From positions 124,001 to 188,000 of the forward strand of contig NZ_VCGY01000001.1 in the NCBI RefSeq assembly GCF_016597725.1: a DNA stretch of 64,000 nucleotides, in the 5' to 3' direction. Of the stretch, positions 44,807-53,626 are shown piece after piece; positions within the stretch are counted from its first letter, which is position 1; every line of letters starts with the position of its first letter. Source of the stretch: Marinobacter sp. 1-4A. GTDB taxonomy: Bacteria > Pseudomonadota > Gammaproteobacteria > Pseudomonadales > Oleiphilaceae. The notes beneath the pieces were generated by a model. That model searched no databases, had not been told where the DNA came from, and saw nothing but the letters and a program-made list of their open reading frames with translations. Made by a program: the position numbers and the translations under genes.

Positions 44807-46912
44807 CTAAGTTTTTTGGGTTTGCGCACTAAGCCGAGCTATGGAGCGCCCCCAAAAGCTATCAGGCGAGGCCCGCCAAGCGCCTTCGTGTAGCGTTTGC
44901 AGAGATTCCCGGTCTCTGGCGACTTGGCTCATTTCGGAGCGTGAAAGCGCCTCCGGCCCTTGTTCAAGACAACGTGCCACGCAGGACTCCAGCTCAGCCT
45001 TACGGGAACCTCTGCGATGGTTCCATGCCAGCGCTTGATGCAGGCGGTTGTAGTCAAGCTTCAGTATTGCTTGCTCAAGAGGTGTAAGGGTTGAATTTGA
45101 AAGCCCTCTGGAGCGGTACCAGACTGCGTCTTCAAGCAGCGCCATGGGCGTGTTTTCCTCCGGTATAAGAAGGATGCGACGTTTTCTCAAAGCCTGGCCA
45201 AGCGAGTTTCGGCTTAGGTACACGGCGGTAGGTGCGGCCAGAATCAAGGGTAAGGCAACAGGTAAGGACCAGAGGAAAAACATGGCATCCAAGCTCCAAG
45301 CAAAAGCGGACCAACCGGCACCCAGAACCATGCCCGGCATCTGGGTGATCAACGCTTCTTTCCAGCTTGTTTCCTCTGTGCGGTTCTGTCCGGCCCACTG
45401 CAGAGATACATTTAATAATGCTGACACCACGTAACGGCTATGGGCCCACATACGCACTGGCGCTAGAAGCACGGAGATGACAATTTCCAGCATCACGCTG
45501 AAAAACAACCGGAACAGACCACCAAAGTCTTTGGTGAACCGATGAATGATAGCGTCGATAATGGCCAGAAATTTGGGAAAGAACAGCAGCGCCAAGGTAC
45601 TGAGGGCCAACCCAAGCGCCCACTCCGGCCGCCACTCTGGCCACAAAGGAAACAGCCCTTGATGGCCATCGGGAAAATATTCGATGGGCGATAAGGTCAT
45701 GTTGGCTGCAGCAATGGTGGTAAGTATCAAAAAGCCGAGCCACAAAGGTGATGCTACATAAGCCATGATGCCATTGAGAAACGCCATTCGGTGGGCAAAG
45801 CGCAAGCCCGGCTCCCGCAGCATGACCCACAAATGCTGCAGGTTGCCTTTGGCCCAACGGCTATCCCGTGAGAGCTCATCTGCCAGAGTAGGCGGCGACT
45901 CTTCGTAACTGCCACCCAAGCCCGGCTCCAACCAAACTTCATAACCTGCCCGTCCCATATAGGCAGCTTCAACAAAATCATGGCTCATAATGGGACCACC
46001 AAAAATGCCGAACCCTGGCAGCTTGCGCAGACCGCAATACTTCATGAATGGCTCGATACGAAGAATGGCGTTATGCCCCCAGAATGCGGCGTCGCCCATT
46101 TGAATAGCTGCAAGGCCAGTGGCAAATAGTGTTGAGTAAAAGCGGTTAGCGAACTGCTGAATTCGGGCAAACAGAGACTGGCCGTTGATGATATTGGGGT
46201 TGGTTTGCAAAATACCGACACTGGGCTCTCTCTGCATTAGCTGCACCATGCGAACGATGGTGCTTCCGGTCATCAGGCTGTCTGCGTCTAGCACTACCAT
46301 ATACTTGCAACGCTTACCCCAGCGACGAAGAAAATCTGCAACATTGCCACTTTTATAATTGAGGTTCACTGGCCGCCGGCGATAGAAGATTCGGCCTTCA
46401 CCGCCCAGATCTTTCGTCAGCTTGTTCCATGCCACCTGCTCTTCAAGCCACACGTCAGGATCACGGCTATCTGAAAGTATGTAGAACTCAAAGTGCTCAA
46501 TCTCGCCGGTGCGCTCAATATCACGGTATACGGCCTTCAGCCCACTAATCGTCCAGTGCACCGGCTCGTGATAAATGGGCAGCAGAACAGCCGTTTTTTC
46601 CAGCGGCGTGTGCTGCAACTCCGATTCTGAGTGTCGTTTTAGTATGGAGTGCCGATCGCCCCCCATAAGCCTGACCACAAACCCGAACACGGCTGTCCAA
46701 AACCCCACTGCGATCCACGCATAGAGAATGGCGAACAATACCAGCATTCCTATTTCCAATGCCGTACCGCCGTGGTAAGGCAGCACCCAAAGCAGGTAGT
46801 AGCTGGCAATGCCGGTTTGGCCGAATACGAACAGCATCAAGACAGCCCGCCGAAGATTCGCAACCAAGCGCCACCGGTGCTTCACAGAAATGTGCGCTTC
46901 GGTTTTATCCAC
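44807..46912 (-). CDS. opgH: Glucan glucosyltransferase OpgH (short form)
   Basis: This 701-residue membrane GT2 makes the beta-glucan backbone from UDP-glucose and exports it. It has KTAVLLPIYHEP, the D-x-D in VLDADSLMTG, LQTNPNIING, and DSRWAKGNLQHL (QxxRW-like), with helices at about 18-40, 45-75, 390-415, 435-460 and beyond. E. coli OpgH is about 847 residues, so the long cytoplasmic N-terminal region is missing here. The GTG start at 46912 overlaps the stop of a 104-residue ORF, which may supply or replace that part. Confidence 0.85.
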   Translation of the reverse strand: MDKTEAHISVKHRWRLVANLRRAVLMLFVFGQTGIASYYLLWVLPYHGGTALEIGMLVLFAILYAWIAVGFWTAVFGFVVRLMGGDRHSILKRHSESELQHTPLEKTAVLLPIYHEPVHWTISGLKAVYRDIERTGEIEHFEFYILSDSRDPDVWLEEQVAWNKLTKDLGGEGRIFYRRRPVNLNYKSGNVADFLRRWGKRCKYMVVLDADSLMTGSTIVRMVQLMQREPSVGILQTNPNIINGQSLFARIQQFANRFYSTLFATGLAAIQMGDAAFWGHNAILRIEPFMKYCGLRKLPGFGIFGGPIMSHDFVEAAYMGRAGYEVWLEPGLGGSYEESPPTLADELSRDSRWAKGNLQHLWVMLREPGLRFAHRMAFLNGIMAYVASPLWLGFLILTTIAAANMTLSPIEYFPDGHQGLFPLWPEWRPEWALGLALSTLALLFFPKFLAIIDAIIHRFTKDFGGLFRLFFSVMLEIVISVLLAPVRMWAHSRYVVSALLNVSLQWAGQNRTEETSWKEALITQMPGMVLGAGWSAFAWSLDAMFFLWSLPVALPLILAAPTAVYLSRNSLGQALRKRRILLIPEENTPMALLEDAVWYRSRGLSNSTLTPLEQAILKLDYNRLHQALAWNHRRGSRKAELESCVARCLEQGPEALSRSEMSQVARDRESLQTLHEGAWRASPDSFWGRSIARLSAQTQKT

Positions 46913-47219
46913 GGCGATGGTACCCGATGCTGCCTCTGCACAGAGAAGGAGCAGGTGTGGGGATGTGTGCTTGAGGTAGAGTGAAGTACTCCGGCAGCCT
47001 GTTCATGGCGTTATCTAACAGACGGTGGCCAGCCAAGTTGCGAGAGTCCGGGGGCTTGCCGGTCGTCAAATTTTGATCAGCGCTCCTGCCAACCTCGGCG
47101 ACTGCATCATCAATCAATTGAAGCAACTGCCTGCAGCGTTCACTGGTCATTTCAACTCCAGCCTCGCAAAGGTAGCTATACACTCGGCTAAATACATGCT
47201 GGAAGGAAATATCTTGCAC
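46905..47219 (-). CDS. Small hypothetical protein coupled to opgH
   Basis: A 104-residue protein encoded between opgG and opgH, starting with GTG at 47219 (GGGAG with AGTAAT spacing) 34 bases after opgG stop. Its stop lies inside the opgH start (GTGGATAA), so it is translated with opgH. It is mostly helical in the first 70 residues (TSERCRQLLQLIDDAVAEVG) and ends in a Pro-rich basic tail. I do not recognise the family. It might regulate OpgH or be a split-off N-terminal part of it. Confidence 0.55.
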   Translation of the reverse strand: MQDISFQHVFSRVYSYLCEAGVEMTSERCRQLLQLIDDAVAEVGRSADQNLTTGKPPDSRNLAGHRLLDNAMNRLPEYFTLPQAHIPTPAPSLCRGSIGYHRRG

Positions 47220-47253
47220 ATTACTCTCCCTGCTCGTTCTGGATACTGACCAA

Positions 47254-48807
47254 CTACTGAGAATTTCCCCGGAGATCGGTTTTCGGCCCCAACAAGTAAG
47301 TCCAGGTTTCGGTCATCGCTTTGCCACCCATACTCAGAATGCCTCTCAATGTGAGCAGTTTCTCAGCGGGCGGTTTTGCGAGGATCGACAAGCGCCACAC
47401 ATCGGTGGCTTCGATATACTCAACAAAGTGCTCAATGACCTCAACACCCTCGCCACCGCTAACCTGACTGACAACAGCGGCATCCGGGCGAAGCCCCGAA
47501 AGATCACCACCCTTGAAATCAACAATCAGTCGCAAGACCTCAGCAGAGTCACCTTTTGCTGTTTCTGTTCCGACAAAAGTGCGCACGGCGCGGGCGTTTG
47601 GCTGCGCCGTGATGTCTGGTTCACCAAAAGCTACAGAGTATTGCAGGCGACGACTTTCGCCCGCTTGTACTTTCGCCGCTGGCTTAAAAAAAGCGACAAT
47701 GTTGTCGTTAGACTCTGCACCCGAAGGAATCTCAACAAGAACGACCTCGCCTTTTCCCCAGCCTTCACGGTTTTTGCCAGCGGGCTTTACCCACATACTT
47801 GGCCGCTGATCGTAGCGGGCTTCGTTATCTTGAAAGTCACTAAACTGACGGTCTCGCTGCATCAGACCAAAGCCGTCAAGCTCTTCTACATGGTGATAAC
47901 TCAATTGCAGGTCTGCCGGGTTAACCAAAGGGCGCCAGAGCCATTCGCCCGTTTTGCCATCATTGATCAGCAAGCCGTTGGAGTCATGAACTTGTGGCCG
48001 CCATTCCCCTCGTGGGCGTAGCGTATTGTCCCCATAGAAAAACATCGAAGTCAGAGGCGCCTGCCCTAGTTGCTCAATATCATCCCGGAAAAACAGTTTT
48101 GCCGTTACGTCCATTTTCGTGCTTTTACCCGGTTGAATTTCAAACCGGTATGCGCCGGTCAGGCTAGGTCCATCAAGCAGACCATAAACCACCATTACAT
48201 CGCTATCTGCCTTGGGGCGTTCCATCCAAAACTCTGTGAACGCCGGAAACTCCTCTCCCGAGGGAAGCCCCGTATCAACAGCCACCCCCCGCCCGGACAG
48301 CCCGAAATTCTGACCTGCTCCCACGCCGCGGAAATAACTGGCGCCACCAAACACCAAGAACTGGTTTTGCGTACCCTTGTCAGACAAAGGATAGGTCAAC
48401 TTGAACCCGGCATAGCCGAGATCGGCAGGAATACGCTTTGCCAGTTCCGGGTTGGGGTAATCGAACTGGGCTTTATCGAAGCTAATAGCGTGTACACCTT
48501 CGCTATCAATCACATTGAGCTTGACGGCATGGGAGTAGAAGCTGCCTTGCGGGATCATCATCACCTGAAAGCGCGACTTGCCTGAGCGCCAGAGGCTTTG
48601 CTCTGGCTTAAATCGGATAGATTGGTAGTCTGTGTATCCAAGATTTATAAGAAAATCCGGCGCCTTTGTTGGCGGCTCGTAACCTTCTCCAGCCAGTGCT
48701 TTGGCTTTATCCACAACACCCTTGAATTCAAACGCCTGAGCTTGCGCAGCAAATGCAGCCAATATTGCGCAGGACGATAAAAATACAGTCAGCCGTGATC
48801 CAGTCAT
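47254..48807 (-). CDS. opgG: Periplasmic glucan biosynthesis protein OpgG
   Basis: The 517-residue protein has a Sec signal peptide (MTGSRLTVFLSSCAILAAFAAQAQA). The MdoG-domain body has FGGASYFRGVGAGQNFGLSGRG, TGEWLWRPLVNPADLQLS and QSLWRSGKSRFQ, matching OpgG. It works in the periplasm in osmoregulated glucan synthesis with OpgH. I placed the start at 48807 (AGGGA about eight bases upstream, directly before a good signal peptide); the frame is open to 48873. Confidence 0.9.
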   Translation of the reverse strand: MTGSRLTVFLSSCAILAAFAAQAQAFEFKGVVDKAKALAGEGYEPPTKAPDFLINLGYTDYQSIRFKPEQSLWRSGKSRFQVMMIPQGSFYSHAVKLNVIDSEGVHAISFDKAQFDYPNPELAKRIPADLGYAGFKLTYPLSDKGTQNQFLVFGGASYFRGVGAGQNFGLSGRGVAVDTGLPSGEEFPAFTEFWMERPKADSDVMVVYGLLDGPSLTGAYRFEIQPGKSTKMDVTAKLFFRDDIEQLGQAPLTSMFFYGDNTLRPRGEWRPQVHDSNGLLINDGKTGEWLWRPLVNPADLQLSYHHVEELDGFGLMQRDRQFSDFQDNEARYDQRPSMWVKPAGKNREGWGKGEVVLVEIPSGAESNDNIVAFFKPAAKVQAGESRRLQYSVAFGEPDITAQPNARAVRTFVGTETAKGDSAEVLRLIVDFKGGDLSGLRPDAAVVSQVSGGEGVEVIEHFVEYIEATDVWRLSILAKPPAEKLLTLRGILSMGGKAMTETWTYLLGPKTDLRGNSQ

Positions 48808-48924
48808 AGCAGAGTTCCCTGAAAGCCAGTCTATAAATGTAACACCAGCTACATGACCGGTCTCAAGTGACATCTTGGTAAGGGGAACGGTAAATAGCGC
48901 TCTGAGCGAGACGTACGCTGGCGA

Positions 48925-50079
48925 TCAGATACCAACTGAAATGGACAAAGAGAGATCAGGGCTGGTTGGCATTAAAAGAGCAGTGTTGGAGGCGTTAAGC
49001 ATTTGCCCGACGCTTAAATCTGCGCGAAAGTCTCTGGAATACAGCTGAAATGAAATTTCACCCGTACTCGTGCTGCCAAACCGGTCAGACTGTGCCGCGG
49101 AATATGGTGCCCAACCTTGCAATAATGACAGGGTTATGGACGAGTTGAGCTCAGATGCAAACGGCCAATGAAAGCCCGGGCTGCGTGCATTCATTTGCAG
49201 TAAACCACCCTCGATAACGCGCACAGATTGGCCATTAAATCCGCGCATTAGGCTTGGGCCAGCTACAACTAAATACTCGGATGATGGCAAATCTTCCGGA
49301 GCAAACTGATAGCGCCCGCTGAGCCCCATATTCCAACTTAAAATTTCACGGCTCAGGGACACTGCCACCGCAAGTTTATGGAAGCTATCCGAATCACTAT
49401 CATAGCCGGCGGAACCGACCGTTTCTTCGGAATCCAACCCACCAATAGCCGTCAATGATGTGGTGGCATAAACGCCACCGATCAGTTCGCGTGAAGCACT
49501 GCCTTGAAACCCGAAACTAGAAAGCGTGTGGGACGAATCCTCAATCCATACAGCGTCTTCAAAGGCGCTACTCTTGCCACTGGTATGGGAAAATACACTG
49601 CCCACTTCAATCCCTTGCCATGACCAGACCGAACGCTTGCCGGTCAGTTTAAGGTTACGTCGCTCCCCACGTGCGTCGTAGCGCTGCCCTGAGCCATTCA
49701 CGGCGCCGGAATAGTCCCGATTTTCAAGGTCAACACGAAACTCGCCACCCGCCAGAGGAAAGGAGTAACGCAGCGCCAGTGTTGTGGATTCGGCACTGCC
49801 CTCGCGTGCGACTGAATCGCTAAAATCAAGACCTAGCACGTGTTGGGACCAGATCAGGTTATTGCTCGTTACATTGAGCCGACCATCTGCCCTATCGCTG
49901 TTTTGGCTAGAGTTGCCGGAAAACTCGAGGTGAGAAGCAACATATTGGGTGACCGATTGAAGAAGGTCAGCCGGGTACAAATCCCACAAAGGAGAATGAG
50001 CCCGGGACTTCATACTGTTCGCTGAAGCCGACCCGGCAACAATGACCCAAACTAAAGCCGTCAACAGGATCAGTCTCAC
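48925..50079 (-). CDS. Outer-membrane beta-barrel resembling TpsB/ShlB channel domain
   Basis: The 384-residue protein has a signal peptide (residues 1-20, VAGSASA) and a beta-barrel body ending SLSISVGI. The segment LPSSEYLVVAGPSLMRGFNGQS recalls the conserved L6-loop region of two-partner-secretion TpsB/FhaC barrels (G..S.RGF/Y). There is no room for the POTRA domains that TpsB proteins have. It starts with GTG at 50079. It follows opgG on the same strand and faces galU; a role in EPS or glucan handling is possible but not shown. Confidence 0.55.
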   Translation of the reverse strand: MRLILLTALVWVIVAGSASANSMKSRAHSPLWDLYPADLLQSVTQYVASHLEFSGNSSQNSDRADGRLNVTSNNLIWSQHVLGLDFSDSVAREGSAESTTLALRYSFPLAGGEFRVDLENRDYSGAVNGSGQRYDARGERRNLKLTGKRSVWSWQGIEVGSVFSHTSGKSSAFEDAVWIEDSSHTLSSFGFQGSASRELIGGVYATTSLTAIGGLDSEETVGSAGYDSDSDSFHKLAVAVSLSREILSWNMGLSGRYQFAPEDLPSSEYLVVAGPSLMRGFNGQSVRVIEGGLLQMNARSPGFHWPFASELNSSITLSLLQGWAPYSAAQSDRFGSTSTGEISFQLYSRDFRADLSVGQMLNASNTALLMPTSPDLSLSISVGI

Positions 50080-50422
50080 GCAAGCCTCACTGAAGTAAAA
50101 AACCAGAATGACGATTCCTTTAGGAACCGCCTAATTACCTTAAAAAAATAACACCGAATACGCCACAGCAAACTTCCAAAAGTTACAATTTTAATGTTCT
50201 TAAAAACAGTAGGTTATAGCGACATTTACAGAATCTGCTTTAGCTACACAGTGCATGTCCTCAGAAAAAGCCAGATTAAATAGTTGATTACAAAATCTAG
50301 TGAATGTCGGTTGCCCTCTCCCCTGACGCGTAGAACTTGATAAACTCGGCAGATTCCATGGAAACCGCCGGACTGCAGAACCGTCTGGCCGGCTCAGAAT
50401 CCAGACTTAAAGGACGAATGTG
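50080..50422. other. Gene-free divergent region between barrel gene and galU
   Basis: The 343-base stretch separates the leftward barrel gene from galU. It should contain both promoters, but I see no -35/-10 pair with good matches. The half near the barrel gene is AT-rich and the half near galU is GC-richer. No tRNA, repeat or hairpin was seen. Confidence 0.4.
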
Positions 50423-51262
50423 ATGATCAAAAAATGCCTTTTCCCCGTTGCAGGCTACGGCACTCGCTTTCTGCCTGCGACCAAAGCGATGCCTAAAGAA
50501 ATTCTGCCCATAGTTAACAAGCCGCTGGTTCAGTACGGCGTTGAAGAGGCAGCCGAAGCAGGCATTCATGAATTCGGGTTTGTTACGGGCCGGGGTAAGC
50601 GGGCTATCGAAGATCATTTTGATATGAGCTATGAGCTAGAGCATCAAATTGCGGGGTCTGGCAAAGAGGGTTTACTGACCTCCATCCGTGAACTGATAGA
50701 TCACAACACCTTCGCATTTACCCGCCAGGTCGAAATGAAAGGCCTTGGGCACGCTATTCTAAGCGGTCGCAACCTGATTGGTGACAACCCTTTTGCGGTG
50801 GTTCTGGCAGATGACTTTTGCATTGGACCCGCTGACGGCGAAGACGGGGTTTTGGCACAAATGGTGAAGCTGTATAACCAGTTCAGGTGCTCCATTGTTG
50901 CCATCGAGGAAGTGCCTGAAGACGAAACTCATAAATACGGTGTGATCGCCGGTGAGTCGATGAAGGACGGCTTATATCGCATTACGGATATGATTGAAAA
51001 GCCAGCCCCGGAAGATGCTCCGAGCAATCTCGCAATCATTGGTCGCTATATTCTCACCCCGGATATATTCGAAATTCTGGAGCGTACGCCAGCGGGTAAA
51101 AACGGTGAAATTCAAATTACCGATGCGCTGTTGGAACAGGCTAAAAACGGCTGCGTGCTGGCTTACCAGTTCAAAGGCCGACGCTTTGACTGCGGCAGCA
51201 TTGACGGTTTTGTGGAAGCCACCAACTACGTGTACGAAAACATCTACAAAAAACAGAAGTAA
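50423..51262 (+). CDS. galU: UTP-glucose-1-phosphate uridylyltransferase GalU
   Basis: The 279-residue protein makes UDP-glucose from UTP and glucose-1-phosphate. The N-terminal signature KCLFPVAGYGTRFLPATKAMPKEILP, the VTGRGKRAIEDHFD segment, VLADDF and ITDALLEQAK identify GalU. UDP-glucose feeds OpgH nearby and probably the EPS enzymes. AGGA is eight bases before the ATG; a GTG one codon earlier is also possible. Confidence 0.92.
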   Translation: MIKKCLFPVAGYGTRFLPATKAMPKEILPIVNKPLVQYGVEEAAEAGIHEFGFVTGRGKRAIEDHFDMSYELEHQIAGSGKEGLLTSIRELIDHNTFAFTRQVEMKGLGHAILSGRNLIGDNPFAVVLADDFCIGPADGEDGVLAQMVKLYNQFRCSIVAIEEVPEDETHKYGVIAGESMKDGLYRITDMIEKPAPEDAPSNLAIIGRYILTPDIFEILERTPAGKNGEIQITDALLEQAKNGCVLAYQFKGRRFDCGSIDGFVEATNYVYENIYKKQK

Positions 51263-51286
51263 GCCGTTCATCGGGCGGTGTAGTGC

Positions 51287-51703
51287 TTAGCCGCCCAGAA
51301 TTTGCAATATCAAGCGCCGGTTCTCTGCCGTTGTTTTGCGGAACCGGCGTAATAGCTTTGCCTCTTCATCGGATAGCTGAACCCGGCTTATCTCCTGCTC
51401 CAACTCGTCCAAAGCTGAAGAAAGATCGTCGCTGTTACTGAAGGCCAAGCCTGGCAATTCGAATTGCCCACAAGTTCCCGGCTCAACCAAATCTAACAAA
51501 TTTTCCAGCGGCGTTTCTGTTTTTATACAGAAATCTAGCAGTGCTGATATGTCCGGATAAGTACGCTGCCTCGCATCCGAAGCCTCCCAGCTTATAACCT
51601 GCGCCTCTTCCACACCGCAGATTTCGGCCACGTCCTGACAGGATAAGCGCCCCGCCTCGCGCATCTGCCGCAACCGGCGGTTGAAAGTCTGCAGGTAACG
51701 CAT
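51287..51703 (-). CDS. XRE-type helix-turn-helix regulator
   Basis: The 138-residue protein begins with a Cro/CI-type helix-turn-helix (about residues 8-50, LRQMREAGRLSCQDVAEICGVEEAQVISWE, where the recognition helix follows). A central non-helical part (GTCGQFELPGLAFSNSDD) is followed by an acidic helical tail, SSALDELEQEISRV..., which may mediate dimerisation. It converges with galU, 24 bases away. The target is unknown. Confidence 0.7.
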   Translation of the reverse strand: MRYLQTFNRRLRQMREAGRLSCQDVAEICGVEEAQVISWEASDARQRTYPDISALLDFCIKTETPLENLLDLVEPGTCGQFELPGLAFSNSDDLSSALDELEQEISRVQLSDEEAKLLRRFRKTTAENRRLILQILGG

Positions 51704-51819
51704 GATATTCGCCTCTGCAAGATTGCCCGAAAAAGTGAGTTAATCTGGAAATGTAACGTACATATAGCTTTATGCACAATGTGCCTATACTGGATTGAAC
51801 GCAATCACGCAGGAACCTT

Positions 51820-52698
51820 ATGATATCTCAAGTTCTCGATGCCGACGCTGTTTGGAATCTGATTTTACGCGCAGAGAACCAATCGGGCGTGACACTTGCT
51901 CACCCCGGTTCCGAAGAGCCAGCACTTACGCTTGCGAGTAACGGCGAGTGGCACCTACTGCAGCCTGCGACAGATGAGGCCTGCGCATTGCTGAGTGTCT
52001 TTTTACCCTTATGCCAGCCGCTTTCTACCTCCACGCCTTGGCATGTTATTGGCCAGCTCGGCCAAAGCCTCGACGGCCGTATCGCTACGGTGACCGGGCG
52101 CTCCCGCTTTATCAACGGCGATGATGGAATTGTTCATTTGCACCGCATTAGAGCACTGTCAGATGCGGTTGTTGTTGGCGCTGGCACGGCAACGGCAGAC
52201 AACCCTCAGCTAACGGTACGCTGCACCCATGGCACCAACCCGGTGAGGGTTGTGATAGACCGTAATCGCAGAGTGCCGGAAACCCATCATCTGTTTACTG
52301 ATGGAGCAGCACCGACTCTGAGATTGGTTGCAGGCAATTACACACCCGGAATCATCGACGGGTTTAGCCAGCAGTCTGTAATTGAGATCCCCTGCTTGGG
52401 TAGTGGGACAGCGCCCGCAAACCCCAAGCTCATTCTTGATGTGCTTACCGACCTTGGTTTGAGAAAGATATTTATAGAAGGTGGAGGCATGACCGTTTCA
52501 TCTTTTTTGCAGTCGGGCTTGCTTGACCGTCTTCATGTGATGGTCGCCCCGATGATTATCGGCAGTGGAAGGCCTGCATTCTCCCTGCCAGAAATTGATT
52601 TTCTGGACGATGCCTTAAGGCCATCGTCCCGATTCGTAAATCTGGGCACGGATATGTTGTTTGATTTGGATTTTAGCGTTGCCTTACCGGCGAACTAA
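51820..52698 (+). CDS. RibD C-terminal-domain (DHFR-like) reductase, stand-alone
   Basis: The 292-residue protein has the RibD reductase fold without the RibD deaminase. The core begins near residue 72 with HVIGQLGQSLDGRIAT, then LHRIRALSDAVVVGAGTATADNPQLTVR, IFIEGGGMTVSSFL and HVMVAPMIIGSG. This family uses NAD(P)H to reduce a ribosyl-pyrimidine or related substrate. The first ~70 residues are not part of the fold and I do not recognise them. It overlaps the neighbouring convergent gene by 26 bases at the 3' ends, and probably belongs to the pathway encoded to its right. Confidence 0.8.
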   Translation: MISQVLDADAVWNLILRAENQSGVTLAHPGSEEPALTLASNGEWHLLQPATDEACALLSVFLPLCQPLSTSTPWHVIGQLGQSLDGRIATVTGRSRFINGDDGIVHLHRIRALSDAVVVGAGTATADNPQLTVRCTHGTNPVRVVIDRNRRVPETHHLFTDGAAPTLRLVAGNYTPGIIDGFSQQSVIEIPCLGSGTAPANPKLILDVLTDLGLRKIFIEGGGMTVSSFLQSGLLDRLHVMVAPMIIGSGRPAFSLPEIDFLDDALRPSSRFVNLGTDMLFDLDFSVALPAN

Positions 52699-53626
52699 AT
52701 AGGAACAAAAGGCCCGGTAAGCTAGAAAAAAATATGAGCGCACCGTAGGCAACACTCAGCGCTACACCTTGCTCTGCCGGCAGGCCTGCCAATGGCCATA
52801 GAATAGCCGCCGCACCTTCGCGGACGCCCCAACCCGAGACAGTCATCGGAACCACCATGCTTAGAAGAAGGAGGCTGCACAAAGCTGCGACAACCGCTAC
52901 CGAAGGCAAATCGACTAGATAGCCCATGCCTGCCGCCAACACTAGGAACACTGCCAAGTAACTCGCCACCACGAGCAGCGATGTTACTACCTGAATAGGA
53001 AAAGCGGGCCATGAGAAGAAGGCCCGAGCGAGATCTCCACGCAGGGCACCGAAGTACCCGTGTACCCGAACCCGCTTGCGCGCCAAAACCCACAGCAAAC
53101 CACCGGAAACACCAATACCCGCAAGCAGCCAGTATAAAGGCTCCAAAGACCCAAAACCTGCCGGGTTTGAACCCCGTATTCTGCCCGTAAATAATAGCCA
53201 CGTAAGGCCAATTGCAACCACAAACGCAAGCACGACTTGCCCGGACAACCGCTCGATAGCAACGCCATGGGCCGCTGTTAGCCGATTGTTGTTATCAGCA
53301 CCATGGCGAAGCGCCCGATTCACATCACCTAGAACCCCACCCGGTAACACCTGATTGGCAAAGGTTGCTAGATAGTATTCTCTAACGGCCTGAGTGTAGG
53401 GTATTGGGAGCCCCAAAAGATCGGCGGTAAACCGCCAGCGCCAGGCTGACAAAAATACCTGAATGACGCCCAAAGCCAGCCCGACGACAACTGCCGATGG
53501 CGGAATGCGGATGATTTCGACAAACAGTTTTTCGATATCCACAACCAATAAAACCGCCGCGATGACCAGGGCTGTGAACACCCACTTAAAGGCGACTCGA
53601 ACCCCTGTGCTGCGAAGTAGATTCAT
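52673..53626 (-). CDS. LPG-synthase-TM (UPF0104) membrane protein
   Basis: The 317-residue protein has about eight TM segments, with the characteristic lysylphosphatidylglycerol-synthase-TM/AglD-like pattern (WRWRFTADLLGLPIPYTQAVREYYLATFANQVLPGG, then RLSGQVV and PMTVSGWGVREGAAA). Members move or flip lipid-linked molecules. The start overlaps the stop of the GT-methyltransferase (ATGA), linking it to that operon; it is the last gene of MDR-PTPS-GT/MT-TM. It may flip a lipid-linked glycosylated product. Confidence 0.8.
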   Translation of the reverse strand: MNLLRSTGVRVAFKWVFTALVIAAVLLVVDIEKLFVEIIRIPPSAVVVGLALGVIQVFLSAWRWRFTADLLGLPIPYTQAVREYYLATFANQVLPGGVLGDVNRALRHGADNNNRLTAAHGVAIERLSGQVVLAFVVAIGLTWLLFTGRIRGSNPAGFGSLEPLYWLLAGIGVSGGLLWVLARKRVRVHGYFGALRGDLARAFFSWPAFPIQVVTSLLVVASYLAVFLVLAAGMGYLVDLPSVAVVAALCSLLLLSMVVPMTVSGWGVREGAAAILWPLAGLPAEQGVALSVAYGALIFFSSLPGLLFLFSSPVRQR

